Source of the DNA: Mercenaria mercenaria | Taxonomy: Eukaryota > Mollusca > Bivalvia > Venerida > Veneridae | NCBI RefSeq assembly: GCF_021730395.1 | Contig: NC_069362.1 | Coordinates: 70,077,501 to 70,141,500 of the forward strand | Direction: 5' to 3' | Length of the DNA stretch: 64,000 nucleotides | Shown: piece after piece, positions 52,229-64,000 of the stretch | Position numbering within the stretch: position 1 is the stretch's first letter | How the letters are laid out: each line of letters starts with the position of its first letter | Made by a program: the position numbers and the translations under genes | The notes under the pieces: model-generated | What the model was told of the DNA's origin: nothing | The model's input: only the letters and a program-made list of their open reading frames with translations | The model's database searches: none

Positions 52229-55200
52229 TCATTTGTCGAGTTGTGAGAGAACGTCGTCAAATCGTTCCATGAACACGTCAACATGTTTGTTCTGGAAGAG
52301 CAAGGTCGGTCTAAACCTGAGTGTGGTCTCTCCACATGCGCCTGTGTGAACTCCTTAAATAACCAAATACATCGTGGTATTAAACTTAAAACTAAAATAT
52401 GAGGACTCTTAAACGGTATCACAAGACCAACAGAATTAAGGTGGTGTAAATGCGTGTTTCAGGTAATGGTAGCATGTAACCAAATAGGAAAAAAGTCAAG
52501 TTCTTCCATCTCGTCCTTTCTAGCTTCATCTTTCTTTCTAAAGGAATCTCTTATGTTTGCTTACTTAGCTTAATCATAGTAATATTTCTTGTCGAAAGTT
52601 GCACTTTATATCATTTAATAACTCAATCATTATTCAACATAATGACAAAACAATATTTTAAGGTCGAAATAAACCTGTCAAATTATTTCAAATGAAAGTC
52701 TGACACCTGATCCAAGGAAACAATCGCACAGCCGTATAATTCTAACATTTGTTATTACCTTTCTTACGAAGATCAGCCATTACTTTATCTCTAGTAGCGG
52801 CAGTGTTAAAGTCCAGGGCACACAATGTTCCAAGTCCCCGCGATTTCGACAATATTCCTGGATATTTTGCCTAGAAAACAGATATTACAGAACCACATTG
52901 TAATGAATTTGAGAATAAATCGATAACAATTTTGGCGGTATGTATTTTATTGGTGATATCGCTGTGAAAAATATCACTAATATCATCTTGTACCGTTTGC
53001 TTGAATTGCAGAATTTTTAATAAATCGGTACATTTAGGTCAATGTACAATAAACATTTATTGTAAAATAACAGTCGATTATGTAAAATTAGAACTATATG
53101 ACAATCCTTTGGAAACGTAGAATGTCACTAAGCAGAATAATAACAGAATCGATTTGATTTGATCGAGTCTGTTCATGAGAGGTAATGAAATGTGCAATGT
53201 CTCTTGCTTCTCCTGGCAGATATATGTAAATAGAGCTAGCGATTCACCTTGCTGGAATAAGAATTGTAATGTTGGAACTAGGTGGGCCGCTCTAAGTGTA
53301 CTTTAGTATCCCAATATGCTACCTCAAATATAAGTAATGTAAAATTGCAGGACCACACTTTACCTGCATCTGTTTTAGCCCAGACAAAAGATAGTTTCCT
53401 GTGCTCTTGACGCCATCCAGTATGTTGTCCTCTTTAATCACCTTGACAACCTCTTCCAAAAGAGCAATTTTGCTAGGGTCGCCTACCCATGTATTGAAAA
53501 TCCTGTAGCCCTAGGAGTTAAATATATAACACTGATTTGATTGTTTTAAAGCTTCATAATAGGTACACTGTAAAATTTACAGACACGCAATGCCAAATAA
53601 ATTCAAATTTCACTAAAAGCTATCTACACAACAAGTTGTGTGACAATGTCTACCCGAACTAAAGATATTGAGTGGAAACCATTTTCTATTTTTAGTAGCA
53701 ATGGCCTTGACCTTGATCAAAGTGAGAGACCAACACTTTAGCCTATCGTGTCACTGTTAAATGACATTCACCAATCTAATAACCAAATTCTTTGAAAATC
53801 TGGTTATAAGTTGCGGTAAATGCCTAATCTAATGGTAAAATATTATTGCATAAGACTTGAAAACAGCAAAAACAGATACCTCTTTAGGTTGAAAAGATGC
53901 TTTCTTGTAGAATCCTCCCGTCAACATTTTCTTACTGAATGTGACAATGTCAGGGGTATCAGTAAGGTTGAAATGTTCATGTGCCCAGAACTTTCCTGTC
54001 ACCCCACATCCCGTCTGTACCTCATCCATGAGGTATCCTAAACCTCTCTGTATCAAACAGACACAAGTAATTAATATGAATTCAAAATTCATTATACTTA
54101 CTGGAAGTGCCTTAGTACAAAATAGCTTTTTTGTTATTTTGATTGTTACAGGAATCAAACACATGCCTTTTTTCTACGAAATGGTCATTTAAGGGGTTTT
54201 GTTTGTTTGTTTGTTTTGGGTTTAACGCTGTTTTTCAACAGTATTTCAGTTATGTAACGGGGGGCAGTTAACCTAACCAGTGTTCCTGGATTCTTTACCA
54301 GTACAAACCTGTTCTCCGCAAGTAACTGTCAACTTCACCACATGAATCAGAGGTGGAGGACGAACGGTTTCAGACGCAATGTCTTTTATCAAATCGTAAC
54401 GGAGAACATACGCCTCGCCCAGGGCTCGAACTCACGACCCCGAGATCCGTAGATCTGCGCTCTCCCTAGTGCTCTCCCTATTGAGCTAAGCGGGCGGGCT
54501 CATCTAAGAGGTAATATTTCAGTCTGAACTCGGACGTACTCTACCACGTTCTATTTTTTTAAAATCTTTTTAAGAAAACTCTCTACAGGCAGAACATTAC
54601 AAAATTAAGGAAATGGTATTTACCTTGTTAGTTATATCTCTTAGTCCCTGGAAGAATTCAGCTGAGGCAAAATTATCTCCCCCTTCACACTGTACAGGTT
54701 CTACAATTATACCGGCAACAGGTTTATCTTTCTTGTTATATTCCTCTATTTTGTCTTCAACCTGGAAACATTGAAGCAATGGGAAAAGAACTGCCTTAAA
54801 ATTACGACAGATATATACGCTACAATAACCTAAATTAAATCCAAAAGAAGATCCTTTGGAAGCAACAACTTTATGCTAACACTTCGATTGAGTTTGTTAA
54901 GATATTGGCAACACTTTCATGCGCCATTCCAGCACAGTCTAAAGCGAAATTTTGTAAAACAAAAACATTTAACTTCCCTTCTCTTCTAAAAGAACTGCTT
55001 TAGAAAAACTTACAAAATTATATATTATGTTATTGTGAACTTAACATAAATAGAGCTTTTTACACTTCTTCTTGAATGTTACTGAATAGTGATGTTGTGT
55101 ATTAAAAGGTGTTCAAAACCTCCTCTAGAACTTTGTTTTCCTCGGCCCTGTTTTCCATGACATTTTCTTCCAGAGGATATTTCAGGTCTGGGAACCGTAC

Positions 55201-58200
55201 AAGAGGCCAGTCTGGCATTGGAAAATCCAACTTGTGCAGCCATTTAGAGTGTGTGCATGCTAACGCTCCTGTTCAATAAAGTCATTAAATTAACATAAAA
55301 TTCAATAAATAGATCGTTTTAAAGTCTTACTAAATGTAAACACAATACAGATCGCGACACGATGTATCATGAACAAGATATACATTATATATGTATGTAA
55401 TAAAATCAAATCTGTATACTGATCATTTAATTGTTTTGGAGTCTGACTAAATGGCTTAGATCCACAGTAATAAAAATTTTATTCAAACATAACGGCTACA
55501 TGCTGTTTATAGCATTAACTATAAAACATACTCTTTAACACATATTTATCATGTAAAAAATTAATTTTTGCCATTTCCATGAATCCCGATTTTAATGTTA
55601 CATCTCATTCATATTTCATAATTGATTGCAGTGAGTGCTGTACCAACTTATTACACAGTCTACTTACCCATTGTTCTCCCATGGAACGCGTTATTGAATG
55701 AGAGAATGGACAGAGGGGGTGACCCCGGTGCCATATTGACTAGACATGACTCCTGTGCTTCCTTGCTTGGTGCCTCACCTCCTCTCTGGTCACTCTATAG
55801 TATAACACATCATGTAAAGTTATGGGAAATACAAAAATATATTATCAGTAAAATAAAACTGTTGTCTCCTATACACAGACTTACTATCGAACACATACGT
55901 AATTACTAAGCAAAAGGTCCGTAGAAATAATCAGAAACTTTAAAACTTCGATTTAATATATTTGCGACTTCTAAACTCATTGTTGAGATCAACATATCTT
56001 TAACTTGAAAACTTTAGCTTGATGCGTTTCACATGGAAATGCTTGATATGTTAATCACTATATACAACAATAAATTCACTGGCACACAAACCACCGTACC
56101 ATGTACTTTCGAATTTTACATATTAGATTATTTATGAAGACATTGACTTACCATTGATTAGTAAATCATATACTATATACATGTACATACACATTTTAGA
56201 TGTCAAATATTTGATAGTTTTTACTTTACATATACTTAATAAAGATAATAATGTTACAAATCATATACACTCGCTACATATATCTTATTTACAACAATAC
56301 AGTGTATAAAGAATGTTGTTTTACATACCATATACTTGATAAAGATGGCTTTCAGACCATGTTCCACAGAACAAGCTCCACACGCCATTGTCTGTACGTG
56401 GGTCATTCCTGGCGGAGAAACCTGATGCAATAACATTAGATAGAACGCCGCATTTGTTAGTAAACATTGGACTTTTTCGTTCTTCAATATAGTATATTGT
56501 TGAAATAAGAAAGCGTCCAGTACCAGCTAAACAGTTCTAGACAGCAGTGTAATTAACCTGACATGTTTGAAATGCAATGTTAAGTAAAAACTAGTACCTC
56601 TTAAAATAAAGTTACAATGTTGGACCAGCTACTGAAAGAGAAGACGTGCTATACCTACAGAGATTAGAGCGTTCTGTAACCTTGACACCCAGTCAGCTGG
56701 TGGGTATACCCCAAGGGCTGGACGGTTCACGAAAGTGGACTGAAATATAGTCGCCACACATTACATACCATGGTGACTTGTACGAATGAAATGGTCGTGA
56801 ATGATACATAAAACAAAACAATCATTGAAAAGGAATACGCATTTCTCGATCTAGTAGACTGTTAGATAATGTATTTTATTTCTTTTCTTTGTCCAACATC
56901 TGTATGCAATAGAACCTCGACAGAAATAAACAATTAATTTAACTATCGATATATGTAATACAGGCAATGAAATGTGCATATGAACTCTAGATATTATTTT
57001 AATATTTTTCTATGCAAGTCTTCTAAAAAAAAGTACCTTGACGACATTTAAGTAGAGAATTAGACTATAGCTATTTGAAAACACTATAAATCCAGCTCAA
57101 AACTTTCTTTTTAGCATCAAGCTAACAAAAACAACTTTACTAAAATTGTCATCAAAGAAGAACTTTGTCTATAAAACCAAGTTACTGCAAACAAGAAGCA
57201 TTCAAAATCTACATCCGTGGTGACAGGTGCAAACAAAATGTGAAGTTGTAAGTGCAATGATCACAGGTACCATATAGTAATCCTTTGCCAATACATACGA
57301 CCGGAAACAAAGTAGAAATAGATCTTCGAACCTTATTTACATAAAAAACACCAGAAACAGGATGAATAACTATATAGGCCTACATGGTGAAAAGGTGCAA
57401 ACTATATATCTGATTCTAAGCTAAAAATAATCAGTCGATGTCAAAGTACTTCACTGAATGTATATGTTTTCACAGATGCAAATAATAAATCAGCTCAATC
57501 TAAAACGTGCAGAAGTAAACACGTGACTAAGTTAAAAAGCAATAACACTGCTGAAAACCACCTGCTATATCAAAGTGAAATCTAATCACGAGATCCTCAT
57601 ACAACCGTTTGACATAGATATTATTGAATATTTTTCATCTATGGTGAAACTAACAAAAATTAAGTTCAAGACATTACTCCGCTTTCATCTTATCAGACTG
57701 AAACAAGTAATACAACCATCTGTAGGACATAACGGACTGTCATAGCCGTAACGTAATATTTTCAACTTTTTAACAGACGCAAACAAATTGAAGCATAGAT
57801 CTTTTAATGCTAAGATTTACCAGATTTTCAGGTTTGGACACGGCGCTGATCAATGCAGGATGATTGTAACCTGAAAATAAAACATTGGAATGACAAAATT
57901 AAACATTGGTCTATCGGAATTGCTCTTCTGAGAGAAGACAATACGGAAATCATCCTTTCCTTAAATTGCCACGATTGTTATTCTATTTGTAAAACCCATT
58001 CCCTATGAATCATGCATGAGATGTAATATAACATATACATTATGTAATACACTGAAGTGTAATTTGTTGGGCATCGTTTCAGTGAAAATTGCTTTGTCCT
58101 TTAGTTTTATGTTTCCATTGTGAAAGTTGCTGGTAATACACCATTCTATTTTCCAAACTTTCACTGAAAACATGCAATAATTAACAATAATTCTTGCTGT

Positions 58201-60956
58201 CACACTCAATTATCATGCCATCATTGCTGTTTTTTGCCATTTTCATTATTTTGTTACTGTTTAACATTTCATGTTGTTGTTGTCAGATGCCCTTAAAGGG
58301 CCTTGACTTTACCGAAAAACTTTGAAACTTTGAAACTTTGTTTTACATGTATTTGCAATTCAGTTTAGTAGTTATTTAATTACTCCTACTTAATACTGAT
58401 TAAAGTGTACACGTGCATAAATTTTCCAGTGTAATATTTTCACAAATATCAGCGTAAAATTTCACAAATATCAGCGTAAAATTTCACGAATTTCACGAAT
58501 ATCAGCGTAAAATTTCACAAATATCAGCGTAAAATTTCACGAATTTCACGAATATCAGCGTAAAATTTCACAAATATCAGCGTAAAATAAAACCACAATC
58601 TATAATAGCAGACAAATAACGTTTTCAGACGATTTTATAATGCTTGTATTTCTAAAAGATTCCACTATCAGCCGAAAACATACCAACATTCATCACCTGT
58701 GTATTCAGGATACAAACCTGACGCATACTACCACCGACGAGTCTCTTTTTTTAAGCAAACGTGTTTCTGGAGTAATGCTTTTTCATTTGAATTTATACCA
58801 ATGTGATTTCAATATAGACGAAAGAGAGTGTTTATTCATCTTTATCATATCAAGACAATCATTCATAACAGACACAGTAGTTTAACCGTTTCCTTTAAAT
58901 GGGTGATTTTTAAAAAACCATAGTCGGATATATCACATTTAAATATTGTATTTACCAAGAGGTAGGGATGATATCTGCGTGTACAAGTCCAACATAACGT
59001 TGCCATCTACATCAGCCAAGTAATTGCCATGACTGTTGTCATAGTCACAGAAAAAATGAACTGCACCAACATTCTGAAATAAAACACAAAATCTTAAACC
59101 TCTTAAATACTATTACTATGTACAGCGCACAAGGTATAGTACAGAAATAGGGTATATATATATGGAAAGGATGAAGAAAAACTGAAGTTTTTCATAATGT
59201 AAAGAATTTTGTATTTACGAAATAAGCTTTAAAACAACATAAAGAATTAAGAAACCATAAGTGTTGGAAAAGTTAAGACCTTTCTGTTTTGATGTTGTCA
59301 TAGCAAGAAATGCTTATCTTAAGTACTAGTTACGGTGTACAAAAAACGGCCCACCATGTTGCAAAAGTTACGGAAAAGTGTGAATATCTAAAATCATAGT
59401 AAAAAAGGTGTGTAACTCATTTAGTGCACGAGTTACGGCATTTGTCTTTATTGATGTAGGTGCCGATGGCGAATAACTATTGTAAATCTGAAACAAATCT
59501 ATTGAATGATTCCAATGTTAAGGTGAGAATATATATAACTGTAACCTGAAAATCTAAGTAAAGTTTGGACATACTCATCGGTACAATATTTATATAAAAG
59601 TCATGTAATGGTGATTTCGACAAGTAAAATTTAAAGTGAAGCATTCAGTGGATTCAAAGACAGAGGCAAACAATGAAAAGTGCATTGGACCCTCGACAAA
59701 GAAATGAACCAGTTAACTCTCCTTTTACTTCATACAGTTTCACGCCTGAGTCTGACCATACAGAAACATTCAACTCAACTTACCATAACTCATAATGTTT
59801 TAAAATTTGTCACTATTTATCAAAACAATCTTTAATCAAACCATTCTGATTTAACTTAACAAGCGACAGAAATAGTGTACGCAATAAAACAACTATGGAA
59901 TGAAAAGAATTTCCCGTACCGGTTACCTACTGTCCTCAGTACCCAACAAAGGTCATTTCGTTTGCACGGACAGACGGATGTTCCACCACATAATACGTCC
60001 GCTCTTTCAAACGGGCGTATAGTTTCTCCGTCAAAAAGTTCACAATTCTATCTTGTTTGTAAGATATATAGAAAGTGAGAACAAGGCAGAAAATTGGCGG
60101 AAACAATTGTTGCTTGTATATTACATAACCTGACAATTACTGGAAAACCTAATCCCAAATAAAATGATAATTTAAAATGTAAATGTAAAAATGAGTATAG
60201 GCATTTGAATATAGGTTTATGAATTGTAAGTGTATGAACATAAATTTCGACTTGTTATCACCTTAACTTTAAGAAGAAAATGTAGGGCACTGGCGGGAGA
60301 TTAAGTGTACTTCATGCATATTACCTGTATTGAAAAATATACATGTATAAATATATAATAGTAATTTTACCTTCACATACCTGTATTTGTTCTAGCTGCT
60401 GAATCAGCTGTTTTGACTTAGGTCCGGGAATGTCTGTAACCACCCTGGGCTCACTGGGTTCAGACACACCCACGCTGAACTGAGAGGCATGCCTGTCACC
60501 TGTTAAATTAAATCATTCAGCCATAATTTCAATTTTAGAAAACTGAAAATTAAATGATTACATTTTGTTACCTCAGCGCAAAATATGGATAAGGGAATTG
60601 AAATAAAGAGACATTTAAATCCGATTTTACATCTGAAACTATTGTATATAATAGTATGTAATTGTGAATAAAGTGTATAAAATGTCACAATTAGTGTTGA
60701 TACACATATTCTATTTACTCTGGATGATAACATATTAAAGATGAAGTACATGTCGTTATACATTCCATAATTTACATGCAAAGTTACGATACATTCCATG
60801 TTTAATGAAACTATGTATAACGCAGTATTTTCAATATAAATGATAAACAGAATTGTACCGTATTGAAATGTATGTGTATAAACAACTGTACTTACATATA
60901 CTGGCTGTTTCCTTTATTTTACTTAACAACACATTGAGTCTCCTTGTTACTAACAT
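52229..60956 (-). CDS. ABAT: 4-aminobutyrate aminotransferase, mitochondrial, copy B (13 coding exons, 494 aa)
   Basis: Exons 5' to 3': 60956-60896, 60499-60381, 59073-58956, 57870-57821, 56739-56659, 56421-56329, 55794-55668, 55268-55120, 54761-54624, 54047-53880, 53510-53364, 52870-52759, 52350-52229. These sum to 1485 nt including TGA, with all phases consistent. GABA transaminase breaks down GABA in the mitochondrial matrix. The N-terminus [19 protein letters not shown] is basic and amphipathic, as in a targeting peptide. Motifs: MACGAC (155-160, Fe-S cysteines 157 and 160), FHGRT (211-215, substrate arginine 214), EGGD (292-295), DEVQTG (320-325), catalytic Lys352 in TFSKKM, NTW (374-376). 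Mammalian CGSC is CGAC in both clam copies. Copy B has the same intron positions as copy A and about 90% identity over exons 3-13; exon 7 is the most diverged. Confidence 0.95.
54198..54500 (-). mobile_element. tRNA-derived V-SINE-like element with 12 bp degenerate target duplication
   Basis: Flanks CATTTAAGGGGT (54186-54197) and CATCTAAGAGGT (54501-54512) match at 10 of 12. Minus-strand head CCCGCCCGCTTAGCTCAATA GGGAGAGC (A-box) and GTGAGTTCGAGCCCTGG (B-box); AGGGAGAGC is duplicated within the head. The tail reads CTGTTGAAAAACAGCGTTAA ACCC then (AAAC)n. In ABAT copy B intron 9. It resembles the molluscan V-SINE type; the family name is inference. Confidence 0.8.
56219..56250 (-). repeat. Decayed copy of the ABAT copy B exon 6 donor unit
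   Basis: Plus strand TTTTACTTTACATATACTTA ATAAAGATAAT resembles the exon 6 boundary at 56320-56350 (TTTTACATACCATATACTTG ATAAAGATGGC). This suggests that tandem duplication over this boundary predates the ABAT gene duplication. Confidence 0.5.
58437..58588. repeat. Minisatellite in ABAT copy B intron 3
   Basis: Seven or so units of TTTCACAAATATCAGCGTAA AA (22 bp), alternating with a longer form containing TTTCACGAATTTCACGAATA (about 31-33 bp). This higher-order alternation suggests block duplication. Confidence 0.9.
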
Positions 60957-63900
60957 TTTAAGCAGTGTAGTGAACTCTACAGTATAATCTTCTCGTATAT
61001 TCTCATATCTCGGTTAGCTGACCTTGTACACTACACACATAAAGTACACACATGAACTATACAGATGTGATACTTGACAACAAATGGTTCATCTTGCATT
61101 TTATTGATTTAAACATGTCTCTGTTTCACCAGAATGTAGTCCGGCTAGCAGTGATATCTTCACATGAATATTTACGAACAACAACAACAACAAAAAAAAA
61201 ACACCAGCGTAGTATGGTGCTTATACATGGTGCTTTAAGTAGCTTTAATGATTTACTAGATACATTAAGATTTATTAATTTTGTAGACATTTTAAATTCT
61301 ATGTTTTCGAATAGTTAATAGTAATTAAATTCATACCTGTTCATAGAACATGTGCGCTGTAACGTAAAAACTGAATGCAGCTGACAAAAAAATACACAGC
61401 ATTTAACAGATATGCATAACAACAAATTGTAATATAGATAACATAACATATCTAGCAGCTTTTATTTGTATTTTCACATGACGTACGTCTGGTAGAGGCT
61501 GAAATTTTATACTTTTAAGCAAGATTAATGTTTAGAGAAATACTTAACATGTATCCACGATACACTGTGCACGTTTAGGTGTGGACTTTGAAACGGGAAG
61601 ATATGAGGGTATATCTGTTGGCAGACACTTTTGTCCATTTTGTAGATTAAGGTATAGGTCCATGTTTTGGAGAAAAAAGTTCGAACGTCATCAAATCATA
61701 GAAAGAAAACATTGTTTTACATGAAAATTTAACAGCGTATAAAACATTTATATAATTCTACAAAACCATTGTCAGTTTGTTGATATATGTATTGAATTCC
61801 AGAAAGGAACTGCATGAAGGGGCCACACTTCTGGACAGTTCAGCGGCTTTAAAAACTCACCATTTTTAAAAAGCTGTTACAGGTCTTCGTTTTGATGCAT
61901 CTGCAACATCATGCGAGTGTTTAAACTTTACATAACTAGGTAAAACATCGTTTTTGACAATTGTTTACATTTTTTCTTTACAAATGGCATTCTTATTTAA
62001 AGGGGGACAACTCATTAAGAATAGTTTAAGTATCCAACTCTGTAGGACAGAACAGTAAAACATGTATTGGACAGATAAGTTGTTTGTCATGGTGCTGTTC
62101 ATTTACTACAAAAAATCTGTTGTTTGTGATATACTGCTAAACCTTAAATACAATTGAAAAAAAAGCCATGTAGAATAACATGTATATAATGATCTGAGAA
62201 ATGCCCTTTTTGTACAAGCTAAGCATGTCTAGTGGTGACAAACTTAAATATTTGTTTACAAATGATGCTTTATCAAGAATTCTAGCCAAACCTGCGTTTT
62301 AGTTCTACAAAGGAGAAAAGTTTGCTTGTGTAAAATGATTCTGTTTTTATGAAACACGTAAAGTGTTTTTATCATTCCTGAGAAGTAACTGCTAATCAAG
62401 TAATCCCCGATGTGACTGAGATTGATCTTCTTAAGTTTGGCGCTGGAGTTTAATTCAAAGCACATGCGTCTTGTCACTGTTGGTTTTTAAAATATGTTTT
62501 AATATTCGAAAACAGTGTACCTCTCAGTTTTATCTGTAAGTGCTTATTCAAATGATCTATATTGTGTAAATAATGACAGCTTTTGTGATATTTTTGTATG
62601 TGTAATAGTCTCTAGTAATTCCGGTTAGAATGGCCATATCTTGTAACGTAATTTTAACTTGAATGTATATGAATGTATATGAGACTTTAATGCAGAATAT
62701 ATAATGAATGATATATAATGTAGAGTTTTCTCCGGCTAAGACTAAGCATGTTCATGTTGGAAGTGTTACATGTTGGTTTGAGGCTTCTGTAACTACTTCC
62801 GCTTCTAACGGAAATGTTACAACTGCAACAAATGTAAAAACGATGACAACAAATGAAACAAACTTTTTGATGCGATTTTCTAAACCCTGATATCTCCTCA
62901 TACAATATTCGTCCGTATTGTCTAACTAATACATGTTGTTGTCAACCAAGACCCGTACATTCAATCAGAGCTGTTATATTTCGATCTTTTTGAACAGATA
63001 ATCTGATATTTATGTTGTGTTAGCGTACTGTTTAGTTTTTCAGCTTGTACATTTTGGATACTCCTTCTTCCAAAGCTTTGGGTATTGTTCAATCGCACCT
63101 TGGATATAGTGCCTGCTGTTTAATTTTGTCGTTTGGCAGTTTCTGTGATATGCAGGCTCCATCATCTCAGATCCCCTCTCAAAATTCCTGCCTGTTGGGC
63201 AAGCCCATACGTGTATTTAAATGGCGACCATACGCCGCATTTCATGGATCACAATCTGTGTATCATTGAAGGTTCCATGTACACTTCAATATGAACACAT
63301 CTGCGGATGCCTCCAAATTATTTTTTGGTACTGGTTACATGTGTAAATGTTGAGTTCTACTCAACCCAGGGCTAGAGGGTGCGGGGGGTAACATGCATTT
63401 CCACAACCGTCCATCATGAACAGGCTCAGTTAAACCGATCCTGAAACATGTTATTTTTGCCGCGTTGGGCGACCTATGGACTTTCATTTTTTTTCTATTT
63501 TATAATAACGTTTATTTTAATCATTTTACAATCATCACCATCATTATCATCATAATCATCATAAGAGTCAAACTAAACTCTTACACCAGTCAAACTCGAC
63601 TATTTTTCATTATTATCACTTATTATCTTATTATTATGATGATGAAGACGATGATGGAAATCAATGTTATTACAAGTTCTGGTTGAAAAAGTATGTATTA
63701 GTTACAATACGTGAAGGTGTGTTGTAAGAAGAAATATCAGAGCATTGAAAATCAGATCAAAACTGTTCAACTAGTTTGTTCTATTTTTACTTTTATGGCC
63801 GTCGTTGTTACTCTTGCTGCCGATTTGTTAAATTTGTCGCCGGCTAATACATTTGTTGTTATTGTAACATTTATTGCCCTGTTGGGAGGCATGTGCTTTC

Positions 63901-64000
63901 ATTAAAGGTAATCTTTATTATTCTGTTGCATTTTCACAACTGACAGAAAGAACAATGCAAACTTCAGAAAAGAAAAAGTGTTTTATTTCGCAAACAATTC
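60957..64000. other. DNA upstream of ABAT copy B, no gene established
   Basis: Contains the ABAT copy B promoter region, but no TATA box or initiator can be singled out. AT-rich with TCA/ATC microsatellites near 63530-63660. Near the right edge a frame at 63711-63905 would encode two hydrophobic stretches (VCSIFTFMAVVVTLAADLL and TFVVIVTFIALLGG), but it has no ATG. It could be an exon entering from an acceptor at about 63701 (TATTAG), or chance. Confidence 0.4.

Noticed and set aside
62708-62890. Thr-rich 60-codon frame as a gene
   Set aside because: Low complexity, no splice context or family match, and an equally long antisense frame.

Overview
The window is animal nuclear DNA: AT-rich, with intron-split genes, GT/AG splice junctions and dense interspersed repeats. 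The repeats (tRNA-headed SINEs ending in a GGCGTTAAACC-type tail, elements opening with TTTAGCTCACCTG followed by GTCCGTCGTCC runs, and palindromic MITEs built on a GACCAGCCTGCGCATCCG core) are the kind I associate with bivalve molluscs, most likely a venerid clam such as Mercenaria. The species is an inference from repeat style, not from a search. No bacterial, viral or CRISPR features were seen.

Three host genes were rebuilt from exon homology, splice sites and phase. (1) 2852-20307, plus strand: GTPBP1, a translational GTPase of the EF1A/eRF3-like group, 9 coding exons, 619 aa, every junction in phase. (2) 27413-40769 and (3) 52229-60956, minus strand: two tandem copies of mitochondrial 4-aminobutyrate aminotransferase (ABAT), 13 coding exons each with identical intron positions and about 90% identical protein over exons 3-13. 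The downstream copy (27413-40769) has been inflated by a 5.1 kb transposon in intron 2 and has a first-exon phase problem. The upstream copy is clean, at 494 aa.

Layout: 1-2851 upstream DNA with a MULE-like MITE carrying a tRNA-like domain; 2852-20307 GTPBP1, whose introns hold a fold-back element (5527-7802), MITEs, and several Helentron/HINE-like elements with internal tandem repeats; 20308-27412 spacer with two more such elements; 27413-40769 ABAT copy A; 40770-52228 spacer with inverted-repeat-bounded elements, a near-perfect 237 bp palindrome, SINEs and a LINE reverse-transcriptase fragment; 52229-60956 ABAT copy B; 60957-64000 spacer with nothing firmly recognised.

The most unusual signal is minisatellite growth across exon-intron boundaries. 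In GTPBP1 the 3' splice site and first 29 nt of exon 5 are present 12 times at an exact 41 bp period, and the 5' splice site of exon 6 is present 7 times at about 39 bp. In ABAT copy A the 5' splice site of exon 6 is repeated about 7 times in degenerate form, with a decayed copy also visible in ABAT copy B. Use of any decoy site checked leads quickly to a stop codon. The exon-5 unit also reads CAG|GTGATA, close to a recursive-splicing site. I have not seen this pattern described as a class; it is what I would follow up first.
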